NCBI GenBank assembly: GCA_015061145.1
Contig: SUXD01000007.1
Span: 1-64,000 of the forward strand
From: Bacteroidales bacterium
GTDB lineage: Bacteria > Bacteroidota > Bacteroidia > Bacteroidales > Paludibacteraceae
Reading direction: 5' to 3'
DNA: 64,000 nucleotides
Shown here: in pieces, positions 38,301 through 46,472 of the stretch
Layout of the letters: each line of letters opens with the position of its first letter
How positions within the stretch are numbered: position 1 is the first letter of the stretch
Notes under the pieces: model-generated
Database searches by the model: none
What the model saw: only the letters and a program-made list of their open reading frames with translations
What the model was told of the DNA's origin: nothing
Made by a program: the position numbers and the translations under genes

Positions 38301-39734
38301 CAGTATTTAAATAATCTAAATGCCCGTGTTCAGAAAAGCGTTGATGATTGGATTGATTTGGATATGGTGGAGATAAGCTCATTAGATAAGGAACAACGTA
38401 AGTCGGCTGTTTATGCGATAGAGAAAAAAGAACTGTATCGAGACAAAAATGGCAAACTTCGTTTCAACCCACCTATGCCGCTCGATGAGTTCCGTTCCGA
38501 AGCCAAGCGTCAGTTGGAAAACACTTTGATCTCGATTAAAGCGAAGAGCAAGGTGGTTACAAAAAATATTAACATTTCTAAAAAGAAATCGGGCGCAAAC
38601 AAGAAAGTGCAGCTTACTCCGCGCGGGCAGTTGCATTTGGAAACAGTGTATGGCAGCAGCAAGCGTTATGTGACTAAAGAAGAAAAAGTAAACGCTTCTT
38701 TCGATGCAGAGAAAATACAGAATGTCGCAAGCAAACTTTTCCGCGAAGCATTGCTGGCTCGATTGAATCAGTTTGGAGGCGATGCGAAAAAGGCATTTAC
38801 AGGGAAAAACGCGTTAGATAAGAATCCGATATGGCTTGATGCGCAACACAGCGACAAAGTTCCTGAAAAAGTTAAAATGGTTGGTTTTGAGACCATCTAC
38901 ACCATTCGCAAAGAAGTGTCGCCCGACTTGAAATTAGACAAGGTTGTTGATGCAAATATTCGTAAGATTTTAGAAAACAGGTTGAAAGAGTTTGGCGGTG
39001 ATGCAAAGAAGGCATTCTCAAATCTTGCTGAAAATCCGATATGGCTCAACAGGGAAAAGGGTATTGCTGTTAAACGTGTTACGATTACAGGTGTTAGCAA
39101 CGCTGAAGCGTTGCACGACAAACGTGATAAAGAAGGAAATCTGATTCTTGACAACGAAGGCAAAAAACAGCCTGTCGATTATGTGAATACGGGCAACAAC
39201 CATCATGTGGCAATCTATCGCAAACCGAAATTGGATAAGAATAACCAGCCTGTTCTTGACGAGAATGGCAACATTCAATATGAATTGGATGAAAAAATTG
39301 TTTCGTTCTACGAAGCCACTTCTCGCGCCATGCAGCTTCTGCCTGTCATCGACAAGACTTATAAGCAGTCAGAAGGATGGCAGTTCCTATTCACAATGAA
39401 GCAGAACGAATATTTTGTTTTCCCATGCTACGATGCCGATGGCAAAATGATTTTTAATCCTAAAGATTATAGTGAAGAATGGTACAAAAATCCGGAGAAT
39501 TATGCCGCGATAAGTCCGAATTTGTTTAGAGTACAAAAAATGTCCAAAGTGGCTAGTGGGAACAGTTTCGTTCGAGACTATGTTTTTAGACATCATTTGG
39601 AAACAACAGTAACTGACAATAAAGCGTTAAGAGATATCACATACCGTCAGTATAAAAGTTTAGCATTTGCTAGTGGTGTCGTTAAAGTTAGAGTAAACCA
39701 TATTGGACAAATAGTTTCAGTGGGTGAATATTGA
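35346..39734 (+). CDS. cas9: CRISPR-associated endonuclease Cas9, type II-C
   Basis: 1462 aa, in the range of large Bacteroidota II-C Cas9 proteins. RuvC-I starts LGLDLGTNSIGWAVV (D8). An Arg-rich bridge helix follows (RTLKRSMRRNLQRYKLRREN). RuvC-II IRIEMAREL has E718. HNH FDIEHIIPQAKLFDDSFSNKTLEARQANLAKSN has H803. RuvC-III NDHRHHAMDALTIAF has H970 and D973. All catalytic residues are present, so it should be active. The C-terminal third would hold the PAM-interacting region and contains a duplicated unit (LNQFGGDAKKAFTG... / LKEFGGDAKKAFSN... each followed by NPIWL). The gene is followed by cas1 and cas2 with no csn2 or cas4, which defines II-C. Confidence 0.97.
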   Translation: MKKILGLDLGTNSIGWAVVNEAENAEEKSSIIKLGVRVNPLTVDELTNFEKGKSITTNADRTLKRSMRRNLQRYKLRRENLIEILKTHGFISDDTILSENGNRTTFETYRLRAKAATEEISLAEFARVLLQINKKRGYKSSRKAKNTEEGQLIDGMEVAKRLYNENLTPGQLAYELLLQGKKYIPDFYRSDLQFEFDKIFDFQRQFYSFLTDELKEELKGKNEKATWAICAPAKDKSASDGPFVWHWEEQETRWNEETAVNESVQVAKTLIGEKRTGTTVEQKLQNYEWRSRALTEKMSPEQLIVVFQKINGQISNASGYLGNISDRSKELYFNRQTVGQYQMAELDKNPNYSLRNQVFYRQDYLNEFETIWETQAKFHRELTPELKKEIRDVVIFYQRSLKSQKGLISFCEFESKQIEKEIDGKKKTITIGCRVCPKSSPLFQEFKIWQRLNDVEVSCANGKRRLLPEEKDMLFAELNNKEKLSKADVLKMLFPKQNGVDMNFKELDGNRTQFELLKAYQTIAERSGHDVVDLAKKSSADAVETITKVFSTLGIDSKVLTFDSSLDGKAFGQQPMYKLWHLLYSFEGDNSALGNEKLIEKLKNTFGFDKEYATILANVVFKDAGEYSSLSAKAIRKILPHLKDGNDYSVACEYAGYRHSKQSLTKEEIQNKVLKDKLELLPRNSLRNPVVEKILNQMVNVVNGIIDAYGKPDEIRIEMARELKKSAKEREELSKSINETTRLHEEYVKILQAEPFNLSHVSRNDIIRYKLYKELEATGYHTLYTNTYIPREKLFSKEFDIEHIIPQAKLFDDSFSNKTLEARQANLAKSNTTAFDFVATKYGDEFANGEYKTRIDKLLADKVISKTKHDKLLMKEADIPSGFINRDLRDSQYIAKKAREILEGLVRFVVPTTGSITDRLREDWQLVNVMQELNWDKYNQLGLTYYEQDNDGRQIPRIKDWTKRNDHRHHAMDALTIAFTKRSFIQYLNNLNARVQKSVDDWIDLDMVEISSLDKEQRKSAVYAIEKKELYRDKNGKLRFNPPMPLDEFRSEAKRQLENTLISIKAKSKVVTKNINISKKKSGANKKVQLTPRGQLHLETVYGSSKRYVTKEEKVNASFDAEKIQNVASKLFREALLARLNQFGGDAKKAFTGKNALDKNPIWLDAQHSDKVPEKVKMVGFETIYTIRKEVSPDLKLDKVVDANIRKILENRLKEFGGDAKKAFSNLAENPIWLNREKGIAVKRVTITGVSNAEALHDKRDKEGNLILDNEGKKQPVDYVNTGNNHHVAIYRKPKLDKNNQPVLDENGNIQYELDEKIVSFYEATSRAMQLLPVIDKTYKQSEGWQFLFTMKQNEYFVFPCYDADGKMIFNPKDYSEEWYKNPENYAAISPNLFRVQKMSKVASGNSFVRDYVFRHHLETTVTDNKALRDITYRQYKSLAFASGVVKVRVNHIGQIVSVGEY

Positions 39735-39774
39735 AATAAAACTAATGCAAGTAATGAAATGATTGTCAATCAGT

Positions 39775-41044
<1,270 letters not shown>

Positions 41045-41072
41045 CAGAAACGGAAAAATAACCCATGAAACA

Positions 41073-41103
41073 AATAAATCCCACAAGTTTTGTGGGATTT
41101 ATT
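41073..41103. terminator. bidirectional terminator between cas2 and the CRISPR leader
   Basis: Perfect 14-bp inverted repeat AATAAATCCCACAA / TTGTGGGATTTATT with a 3-nt loop. It could end both the cas operon (plus) and the crRNA transcripts, which arrive on the minus strand. Confidence 0.75.
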
Positions 41104-41155
41104 ATTCCTGAAACATGCCATAAGTTGTTGTGCTATATCTGTTTACGCATATCGT

Positions 41156-41818
41156 GTTGTTTCAGATATGTCAAAGATACAATTTTGAAAGCAATTCACA
41201 ACCAATCCCCAATTGGGCAGATCCCAATTAAAGTTGTTTCAGATATGTCAAAGATACAATTTTGAAAGCAATTCACAACGCACTTCACACTGAAGGAAAC
41301 CGAAACAGTGTTGTTTCAGATATGTCAAAGATACAATTTTGAAAGCAATTCACAACAGGTTGTACTTTTTATTTTTCTGCCCATAAGTTGTTTCAGATAT
41401 GTCAAAGATACAATTTTGAAAGCAATTCACAACAAAAGAATGGGATAGGCTTATCTTATCAGAGTTGTTTCAGATATGTCAAAGATACAATTTTGAAAGC
41501 AATTCACAACCTAACTTGGGTATTTTATTAAACACCAGCTGTTGTTTCAGATATGTCAAAGATACAATTTTGAAAGCAATTCACAACGCCCTCTCGTTTG
41601 TCTTCGTGTCGAGTGTCGTTGTTTCAGATATGTCAAAGATACAATTTTGAAAGCAATTCACAACAAAAACAAGTTTGGGAACAAAAAAAGCAAGGTTGTT
41701 TCAGATATGTCAAAGATACAATTTTGAAAGCAATTCACAACTTATTTGAAAAGGTTTTAAAAACTATTTGAGTTGTTTCAGATATGTCAAAGATACAATT
41801 TTGAAAGCGACTTTCAAC
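41156..41818 (-). CRISPR. type II-C CRISPR array, 9 repeats and 8 spacers
   Basis: Nine 47-bp repeats start at 41156, 41233, 41310, 41387, 41464, 41541, 41618, 41695 and 41772. All eight spacers are exactly 30 bp. Repeats 1-8 are identical. Repeat 9 differs near its right end (GCGACTTTCAAC instead of GCAATTCACAAC), marking the old, leader-distal end, so the leader is the 50-bp AT-rich stretch 41104-41155 beside cas2. The tracrRNA anti-repeat shows that crRNAs read from the minus strand (repeat begins GTTGTGAATTGC). The repeat resembles Bacteroides II-C repeats. Spacer 4 (41434-41463) matches the adjacent prophage. Confidence 0.98.
41788..41818 (-). promoter_or_regulatory. promoter inside the CRISPR repeat (shown for repeat 9)
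   Basis: On the minus strand each repeat reads GTTG-N19-TATCTTTG, a good Bacteroidota promoter (TTG at -33, TAnnTTTG at -7). Initiation would fall in the last 10 nt of the repeat, just before the spacer. The degenerate repeat 9 has changed seven bases between the two boxes but keeps both boxes and the 19-nt spacing. The same element occurs in all nine repeats. Confidence 0.65.
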
Positions 41819-41846
41819 AATATTGATTCCAATAAAAAAGAAATTT

Positions 41847-41903
41847 GACAAAATGTCAGCGAATAATGGCAGAAAAAACTGACATCTCCGCTGACATTTT
41901 GTC
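41847..41903. repeat. 15-bp inverted repeat next to the CRISPR end
   Basis: GACAAAATGTCAGCG (41847-41861) and its exact reverse complement CGCTGACATTTTGTC (41889-41903), separated by 27 bp. Confidence 0.7.
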
Positions 41904-42111
41904 ATAAAGTGTTATAAATAAGCGTTTTAATGCTTTGGCACGGCATTTGTAGTTTGGCATTATAAAAAGGAGATATTGCGCATTATTGAGAATAATTGAC
42001 AAAAAAGGATTTGTACGCATTGTTTTAGTATATTTGTACGCATTATGAGGCTGAGAAAACCTGCGCGGCAATTTTTTATTATAGGCAAAGGCAGGTATTA
42101 TTGATAATGAA

Positions 42112-42138
42112 TTTTTTTGCGTTTCACACGCAAAAAAA
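42112..42138. terminator. T/A-flanked hairpin
   Basis: TTTTTTTGCGT / ACGCAAAAAAA with a 5-nt loop. No gene ends directly before it, so its role is unclear. Confidence 0.45.
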
Positions 42139-42149
42139 GGAGTTATAAA

Positions 42150-42194
42150 ATGTACAATTTACAAAAAACAAGATTCGCAAAAGAATCGACCTGA
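42150..42194 (+). CDS. possible 14-aa leader peptide
   Basis: MYNLQKTRFAKEST, preceded by a Shine-Dalgarno-like AAAGGAG seven bases upstream, unusual in Bacteroidota but common on their mobile elements. It is followed by a hairpin with a T-run at 42271-42318. The layout recalls translational attenuators, but no regulated gene follows clearly. Confidence 0.3.
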   Translation: MYNLQKTRFAKEST

Positions 42195-42270
42195 ATCGAA
42201 AACGATATCAAGGTGAAAGAAGAAGGGTAGGGTGCATGCTGCATCCGCCAGTCAGAATAACCTCCATGTC

Positions 42271-42318
42271 GTCAAGTCGGTTCGATTCTTAGCGGAACCG
42301 GTTTGACGGCATTCTTTT
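42271..42318 (+). terminator. hairpin with T-run
   Basis: GTCAAGTCGGTTCG pairs imperfectly with CGGAACCGGTTTGAC (12 of 15 positions match) and is followed by GGCATTCTTTTTTT. Confidence 0.5.
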
Positions 42319-42386
42319 TTTGCAGTCGGTCGCCCTGTCGGGCGTCGGGTGGCTGTAATCATCGAAACTGTCAAATCAAAAAAAAC

Positions 42387-42551
42387 ATGAATTTGCGGTC
42401 GGGCGAAAGAAGTCCGTCAGCAGTTGTAGTGTGTCGTTCGTTGCTGCCTGTTGCAGGGCATCCGATGTACGGCATACGTAGGGCGTGTGGAGCAGGACGA
42501 ATGTGCGCAAGCGTGCGGCGTTTGCCCCAGAAATTGGAAACAGTTTTTTAA
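42387..42551 (+). CDS. hypothetical 54-aa ORF
   Basis: MNLRSGERSPSAVVVCRSLL..., Arg/Gly/Ser/Cys-rich with no membrane segment or known domain. The ORF can extend upstream to 42303. The amino-acid composition is unusual, so it may be a spurious ORF in a repeated, RNA-like DNA segment. Included with low confidence. Confidence 0.25.
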   Translation: MNLRSGERSPSAVVVCRSLLPVAGHPMYGIRRACGAGRMCASVRRLPQKLETVF

Positions 42552-42570
42552 AATAAAAGAAGAAATATAA

Positions 42571-42660
42571 ATGAAACATCAGCTGGTGGAGCGGCAAGGC
42601 TGTGACCACTGCCGGCGGGACGGCACCCCGTCGTTACGGACAAGTGCCAAAGAAAAATAA
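42571..42660 (+). CDS. hypothetical 29-aa ORF with CxxC
   Basis: Starts MKHQLVERQGCDHCRRDGTP. It follows a purine-rich AAAAGAAGAAATATAA leader. A CDHC pair could bind metal, but the ORF is too short to judge. Confidence 0.2.
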   Translation: MKHQLVERQGCDHCRRDGTPSLRTSAKEK

Positions 42661-42721
42661 TTATTAACTGTATTTTTTCGGCTGGTTGTTTCAAAGGTTC
42701 TTGACGCAAAGATATATGCAA

Positions 42722-43579
42722 TTATTTCAAAAACAAAATTTTTTTCAATGCTTTTTCTGGGGTTTTTACTCTCAGTTCTTTGTAAAGTGCTGAATGATAA
42801 CGTTGTGTGTTGTAAAAATTCTCGTAATTTTTAATTGCTTGTTTCATTTTATCTGCACTCGTAAATATCTCTCGTTTGATACATTCGCTGTCAATTATCC
42901 TGTTTACACGCTCCACCATCCCATTTGTACGTGGATTATAAGGCTTAATGAATTTATGTTTAATTCCTATATTGTTCAAATAGTTGTGTACTTCATTGTT
43001 CTTAAATTCAAGTCCGTTGTCTGATAGTATCGTATGCACATCGAAAGAATAAAAAGCTAACATGTTTTGCATGAAAAGCAACGTCGCTTTTTTATTTTTG
43101 CTGTCGTAAACATCCATGTATAAGTACCTTGTATTGCGTTCTATAGCAACATACAGATAGTATTTCTTTTTATTGATTTGTGGCGAATAATGCACATCAA
43201 CATGTACAAATCCAAGCGGATATTTCTCGAACTTGAAATACTCACGTGCTTTTTTTTCTCTTATTGGCTTCAAACATCGATAAATGGCTGATACTGATAT
43301 GTTTTTTCTGTTGGTAAAAACTTCGTGTATGTATGTCCCAGTTGCGCCTGTCAAGCGGTACAGTTCGCGGATGAAGTACTCATCTTCCGGCGTAAGAGCT
43401 TTTTGTTGCGTATGCCTGGCACAAGATACATCCTTTGTGAATGTCCTTTTTCTCCATCGGTAGAATGTAGTGTGTGATATGCCGTGCCGACGGCAGAAGA
43501 CAGCATAATTTTCAGTCGTTTCCTGTATCAGTTTTCTTAAATTTTCTGTCGTTGTGGCGTTATTGTGTAAATGTTGCAT
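42722..43579 (-). CDS. DD35E transposase/integrase (IS3/IS481-like)
   Basis: 285 aa in one ORF. N-terminal helix-turn-helix (AVFCRRHGISHTTFYRWRKR), then an rve-type catalytic core: D128 in FVHVDVHYSP, D187 in TILSDNGLEF and E223 in TNGMVERVN, with exactly 35 residues between the second Asp and the Glu. Related to IS3 OrfB / IS481 transposases but encoded without an orfA. I find no clear terminal inverted repeats around it. It may be an old insertion sequence or the integrase of the neighbouring element. It is transcribed away from that element. Confidence 0.88.
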   Translation of the reverse strand: MQHLHNNATTTENLRKLIQETTENYAVFCRRHGISHTTFYRWRKRTFTKDVSCARHTQQKALTPEDEYFIRELYRLTGATGTYIHEVFTNRKNISVSAIYRCLKPIREKKAREYFKFEKYPLGFVHVDVHYSPQINKKKYYLYVAIERNTRYLYMDVYDSKNKKATLLFMQNMLAFYSFDVHTILSDNGLEFKNNEVHNYLNNIGIKHKFIKPYNPRTNGMVERVNRIIDSECIKREIFTSADKMKQAIKNYENFYNTQRYHSALYKELRVKTPEKALKKILFLK

Positions 43580-43619
43580 TTTTAATGTTTTTTTAGTGCA
43601 AATTTAGCGTTTTTTAGTT

Positions 43620-43735
43620 GCGTTTTCTCCTACGCGCGCGTACACGCACGCGCGAAGTATGCCCGCGCGTATTCTCGCGCGTATTCTCGCGTACGCATAT
43701 CGTGCGTATTGCGTACATGTAGCGTATATGTGCGT
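43620..43735. repeat. alternating purine-pyrimidine, CG-rich block at the element's left edge
   Basis: In an otherwise AT-rich gap, many overlapping copies of CGCG, GCGTA and TACGC occur, including GCGCGTATTCTC twice in tandem (43668-43691) and CGTACGCATATCGTGCGTA. It could be binding sites for the transposase or a replication protein, or Z-DNA-prone DNA. Confidence 0.6.
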
Positions 43736-43746
43736 GCAAGATTTTT

Positions 43747-43778
43747 TTTGCAGTTTTAATTTTTTTTTTTTAGTTTTG
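43747..43778 (+). promoter_or_regulatory. promoter of the toxin-antitoxin operon
   Basis: TTTG (43747-43750), 20-nt spacer, TAGTTTTG (43771-43778). It ends 23 bp before the antitoxin ATG. Confidence 0.6.
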
Positions 43779-43791
43779 TAGAAACTACAAA
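43775..43791. promoter_or_regulatory. operator palindrome of the toxin-antitoxin operon
   Basis: TTTGTAG-AAA-CTACAAA, a perfect 7-3-7 palindrome overlapping the -7 box and start site. This is the usual position for autorepression by an antitoxin or TA complex. Confidence 0.6.
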
Positions 43792-43801
43792 CTTATACAT
43801 T

Positions 43802-44041
43802 ATGGCAAGCGGTATAGTTATAAAGAAAAATTTAAGGGGTGTGCCTACATCTGTAACAATCAACCTGAAAAAATATGGCAATATGTTGCAAGACTTTTTC
43901 CGTACGGTAGGCATTGAGGATAAAATAAATTACGAAGTGCCAAACGCTAAAACAAGAAAAGCGATAAGAGACGCATCAAAAGGAAAAACCGAGGGGCCGT
44001 ACACATTGGACGAATTTAAAGAAATACTCAATGGATTATAA
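43802..44041 (+). CDS. type II antitoxin, RelB/DinJ-like
   Basis: 79 aa. Starts MASGIVIKKNLRGVPTSVTINLKKYGNML. Its small size, position just upstream of a YafQ-like toxin with an 11-bp overlap, the C-terminal segment PYTLDEFKEILNGL (a typical toxin-binding tail) and the operator palindrome in its promoter all support an antitoxin. Weak sequence resemblance to RelB-type families. It lies on the left edge of the prophage-like element and may help keep it in the genome. Confidence 0.7.
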   Translation: MASGIVIKKNLRGVPTSVTINLKKYGNMLQDFFRTVGIEDKINYEVPNAKTRKAIRDASKGKTEGPYTLDEFKEILNGL

Positions 44042-44306
44042 TGTTGAATGGACAAAACAATGTAAGAAAGATGCTAAAAAAGCCAAAAAAAGAGGTCTTG
44101 ATTTGTCTGAACTTTTCGCCGTCGTGGAAATGTTGGCAAAAGGTGAAACACTTCCAGAAAGTTACAAAGATCACAAACTAATTGGAAACTATGCAGGAAA
44201 ACGAGAATTGCATATATCGCCTGATTGGCTTTTGATATACGACAAAAAAGATATAATAAAACTTATAACTCTTGTAAGGACTGGAACTCACAGCGATTTG
44301 TTTTAA
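44031..44306 (+). CDS. type II toxin, RelE/YafQ family
   Basis: 91 aa. MDYNVEWTKQCKKDAKKAKKRGLD..LFAVVEMLAKGETLPESYKDHKLIGNYAGKRELHISPDWLLIYDKKD..ITLVRTGTHSDLF has the YafQ pattern, including YKDHKL.GNY.G.RELHI.PDWLLIY and the C-terminal RTGTHSDLF. These toxins cleave mRNA on the ribosome. It overlaps the antitoxin gene by 11 bp. Confidence 0.92.
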   Translation: MDYNVEWTKQCKKDAKKAKKRGLDLSELFAVVEMLAKGETLPESYKDHKLIGNYAGKRELHISPDWLLIYDKKDIIKLITLVRTGTHSDLF

Positions 44307-44307
44307 T

Positions 44308-44469
44308 ATGCTTCCAACAGACAAAATAACGGCAAAAGATGTGATGCAACTGGTAACTGGCATATCGGAGCGCACCGCAAGGCGTAAGATTGCACTTTGT
44401 AAAATAGCGTTATCGAAAGAAAAAAAGATATTGACAGTAAAGGAGTTTCGCGAATACTATATGATATAA
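44308..44469 (+). CDS. small helix-turn-helix-like protein (53 aa)
   Basis: Starts MLPTDKITAKDVMQLVTGIS and has SERTARRKIALCKIAL, which looks like a recognition helix, and LTVKEFREYY. It begins one base after the toxin stop, so it is part of the same transcript. Possibly a DNA-binding regulator or excisionase-like protein of the element. Confidence 0.6.
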   Translation: MLPTDKITAKDVMQLVTGISERTARRKIALCKIALSKEKKILTVKEFREYYMI

Positions 44470-44524
44470 CGGACAAAACGGACAAAACGGACAAAACGGA
44501 CAAAAATTTTGTCCGTTTTTTTTT
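44470..44524 (+). terminator. multi-register terminator made of a 9-bp tandem repeat
   Basis: Four tandem copies of CGGACAAAA (44470-44505), a single A, then one reverse complement TTTTGTCCG (44507-44515) and nine T. Any of the four left arms can pair with the single right arm. It separates the toxin-antitoxin operon from the structural block. Confidence 0.75.
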
Positions 44525-44534
44525 GTTTTGCGTT

Positions 44535-46472
44535 ATGGCAAAGAAAAAAACAAATAAGACTCTTTTGGCTGCCGCCGCTCTTCTTGGCGGATGGCTGCTC
44601 TTTTCGTCGTTCAAGAAAGACAACAAGAAAAAAGGCGGCAATGGCGATGAAGATGTGTACGAATACATGCCAGTGACAGATGCCGTTCTCGACGCTTGGG
44701 GAGACGACGCTGCAACAAGCGGCCGCGCCGGCATTCTCGGAAACAGCGTATATCTTAAGCCGGCATTCTATACTACCACTGACAAATACACCGAATATCA
44801 TTTGCTGGTAAAATATCAGCTTCCGAAAGTGATGATTGACAACGGCGGAGGACTGACGGTAGAAATATGCACCTGTGGCGTGCCGGAAATGCGAAAATCC
44901 GGCAACACAGTTTTGTACGACCTCGATACTGCGGCGCGCATCCAAACAAACAGCACAACGCCCAATATCCTCAATTCTATTATCAGAACTTTGCGTTACG
45001 AGGTGATAGACGACAACACGCTATCCGTTTATTTCACGCTATCGCGCGCCGAATGGCTCACAGTGCGCGCGCAATGTTATACCGACAACAAGGCTTTCAC
45101 GGCAGCAGCTAAAGCAGGAGTGCTTGACACTGAACATGTGAAAGTGCTGAGCATGGCAATGTGCAAAGCGGTAAATATTGTAAAAAAAGACGCTGACCTG
45201 AAGGCACGAGAGCTTGAGTTTTACGGCGACACCTCCGAGAGCCTTTTTGTCGGATGCCAGATAGACATTGACACATTCTTTGCTCAGAGATTCGACGAAG
45301 CCAACGCCTTCGGGAATGACGTAAATCAAGGATTGGACATATCTAATTTTGCGTTATACTACAAGCACCAGATGCTCCCGTTTGTGATAGACGCAGCCCC
45401 TGTCGAGAGAAAATACAAAAGCCTCATCGGAAATATAGATAATCCATATTATAGCCCGAATGCATATCTTATGCCTCATTTTTGGAAATTTCCTATTTAC
45501 CGTTTCGGATTTGTCGCCTCAATGTTCAGCAACAACGAAACGATTTTAGTTAAAGGCGCAAACATTCTGTATCTTGCATATAACGGCAAAACGCTCATTG
45601 ATTATTCAGACGATGCGGCTCTTAATGCAAGTAGGCTCATACCTGACTTCATTCCAAACTTTCGCAGAGGAGATTCCGAATGGTTCTACACAACTAAAAT
45701 ACGGAGAAAGAAAGGAAAACTGTTTTCTTACAGAGTATCACCATTGCCGAATGATTTACTAAAAGGCGACAAAACTGCGTGGGATTGGTGGATAAACCCG
45801 AACTCTCCCGATGCGTTTATGGAATATGCCGACCGCAGAGTAAACCTCGATTATGACAACCGACCGCTCAGCAGATGGTATGAGTGCATGTTTGCCACTG
45901 AATACAAGAATTTGAGCAATCCTCTTCCAGAGAAGAGCATAATACCGTTAATTCGGGAGAAAAAAACTACATACCTATACGATACGAGCTGCCGGATGAT
46001 GAAGACGGATTTTGTGCTTCGTCCCGGCGAACAGGTGAAAGTTCCATTTGTATTGGGCTTTCCATTTGAAAATAGAGTTGTGAAGTTCAAAGAGGAAATA
46101 TGGCCGCTGCGCAATATCTTGCAGGGATATGCTCCAGTGTATGACGGAAAGACCGATTACCTGACCAAGTGCGAAGATATGAAGAGTGATCTTAATTCGC
46201 ATTTTGAGTGTGTGCTTGAGTTTGACGTTCGCACTGGCGAGAATTTCCAACAAGAAGAAAAAATAATTGTGGCATTCGGAGCTGGAGACAACGCAAACGG
46301 ATTGATGCAGTCAGGTTTTGAATATAACAAGCTCAACTACAGAATACCATTCAACAATTTGACTCAGAAACACAATTTAATGGCTGTACCTTATATTAGC
46401 CCTGAGACGAGCATGAACTGCATGGCATCGTTCATTGAAGAATGGAAGAATAATAGACACGTTGATTTATGA
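44535..46472 (+). CDS. membrane-anchored structural protein candidate (645 aa)
   Basis: Starts MAKKKTNKTLLAAAALLGGW at 44535. An upstream TTG start would add four residues and is rejected. One membrane segment (residues 9-26) is followed by a Lys/Gly/Asp-rich stretch and a large domain without recognised motifs. The protein is rich in Tyr and Asn and has several WF/WWINP-type aromatic motifs, compatible with a beta-rich extracellular or virion protein. First gene of the rightward block, overlapping the next by 4 bp. No Walker A motif is visible, so it is not the missing packaging ATPase. Confidence 0.75.
   Translation: MAKKKTNKTLLAAAALLGGWLLFSSFKKDNKKKGGNGDEDVYEYMPVTDAVLDAWGDDAATSGRAGILGNSVYLKPAFYTTTDKYTEYHLLVKYQLPKVMIDNGGGLTVEICTCGVPEMRKSGNTVLYDLDTAARIQTNSTTPNILNSIIRTLRYEVIDDNTLSVYFTLSRAEWLTVRAQCYTDNKAFTAAAKAGVLDTEHVKVLSMAMCKAVNIVKKDADLKARELEFYGDTSESLFVGCQIDIDTFFAQRFDEANAFGNDVNQGLDISNFALYYKHQMLPFVIDAAPVERKYKSLIGNIDNPYYSPNAYLMPHFWKFPIYRFGFVASMFSNNETILVKGANILYLAYNGKTLIDYSDDAALNASRLIPDFIPNFRRGDSEWFYTTKIRRKKGKLFSYRVSPLPNDLLKGDKTAWDWWINPNSPDAFMEYADRRVNLDYDNRPLSRWYECMFATEYKNLSNPLPEKSIIPLIREKKTTYLYDTSCRMMKTDFVLRPGEQVKVPFVLGFPFENRVVKFKEEIWPLRNILQGYAPVYDGKTDYLTKCEDMKSDLNSHFECVLEFDVRTGENFQQEEKIIVAFGAGDNANGLMQSGFEYNKLNYRIPFNNLTQKHNLMAVPYISPETSMNCMASFIEEWKNNRHVDL

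Larger units (their letters stand above)
41819..42721. other. 900-bp mostly non-coding region between CRISPR and transposase
   Basis: No confident protein gene. It contains an inverted repeat, two hairpins, a possible 14-codon leader peptide and two small ORFs, listed separately. Two copies of TTTGTACGCATT lie at 42009-42020 and 42035-42046. It may be remnants of a mobile element. Confidence 0.5.

Noticed and set aside
41203..41232. Spacer 1 resembling part of the spike candidate near 58065
   Set aside because: Only a 9-base word (ATCCCAATT) is shared.
41357..41386. Spacer 3 resembling the start of the 117-aa gene (54179)
   Set aside because: Only about 17 of 30 bases agree.
41161..41727. 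Small ORFs reading through the CRISPR array
   Set aside because: They are translations of the repeats (MFQICQRYNFES...).
42660..43620. Terminal inverted repeats of an insertion sequence around the transposase
   Set aside because: Only a weak resemblance (ACGCAAAGATATATGCA versus ACGCTAAATTTGCA); no target duplication seen.
41143..43706. 13-nt word TACGCATATCGTG shared by the CRISPR leader and the CG-rich block
   Set aside because: Exact 13-mers are expected by chance many times in a 64-kb window.
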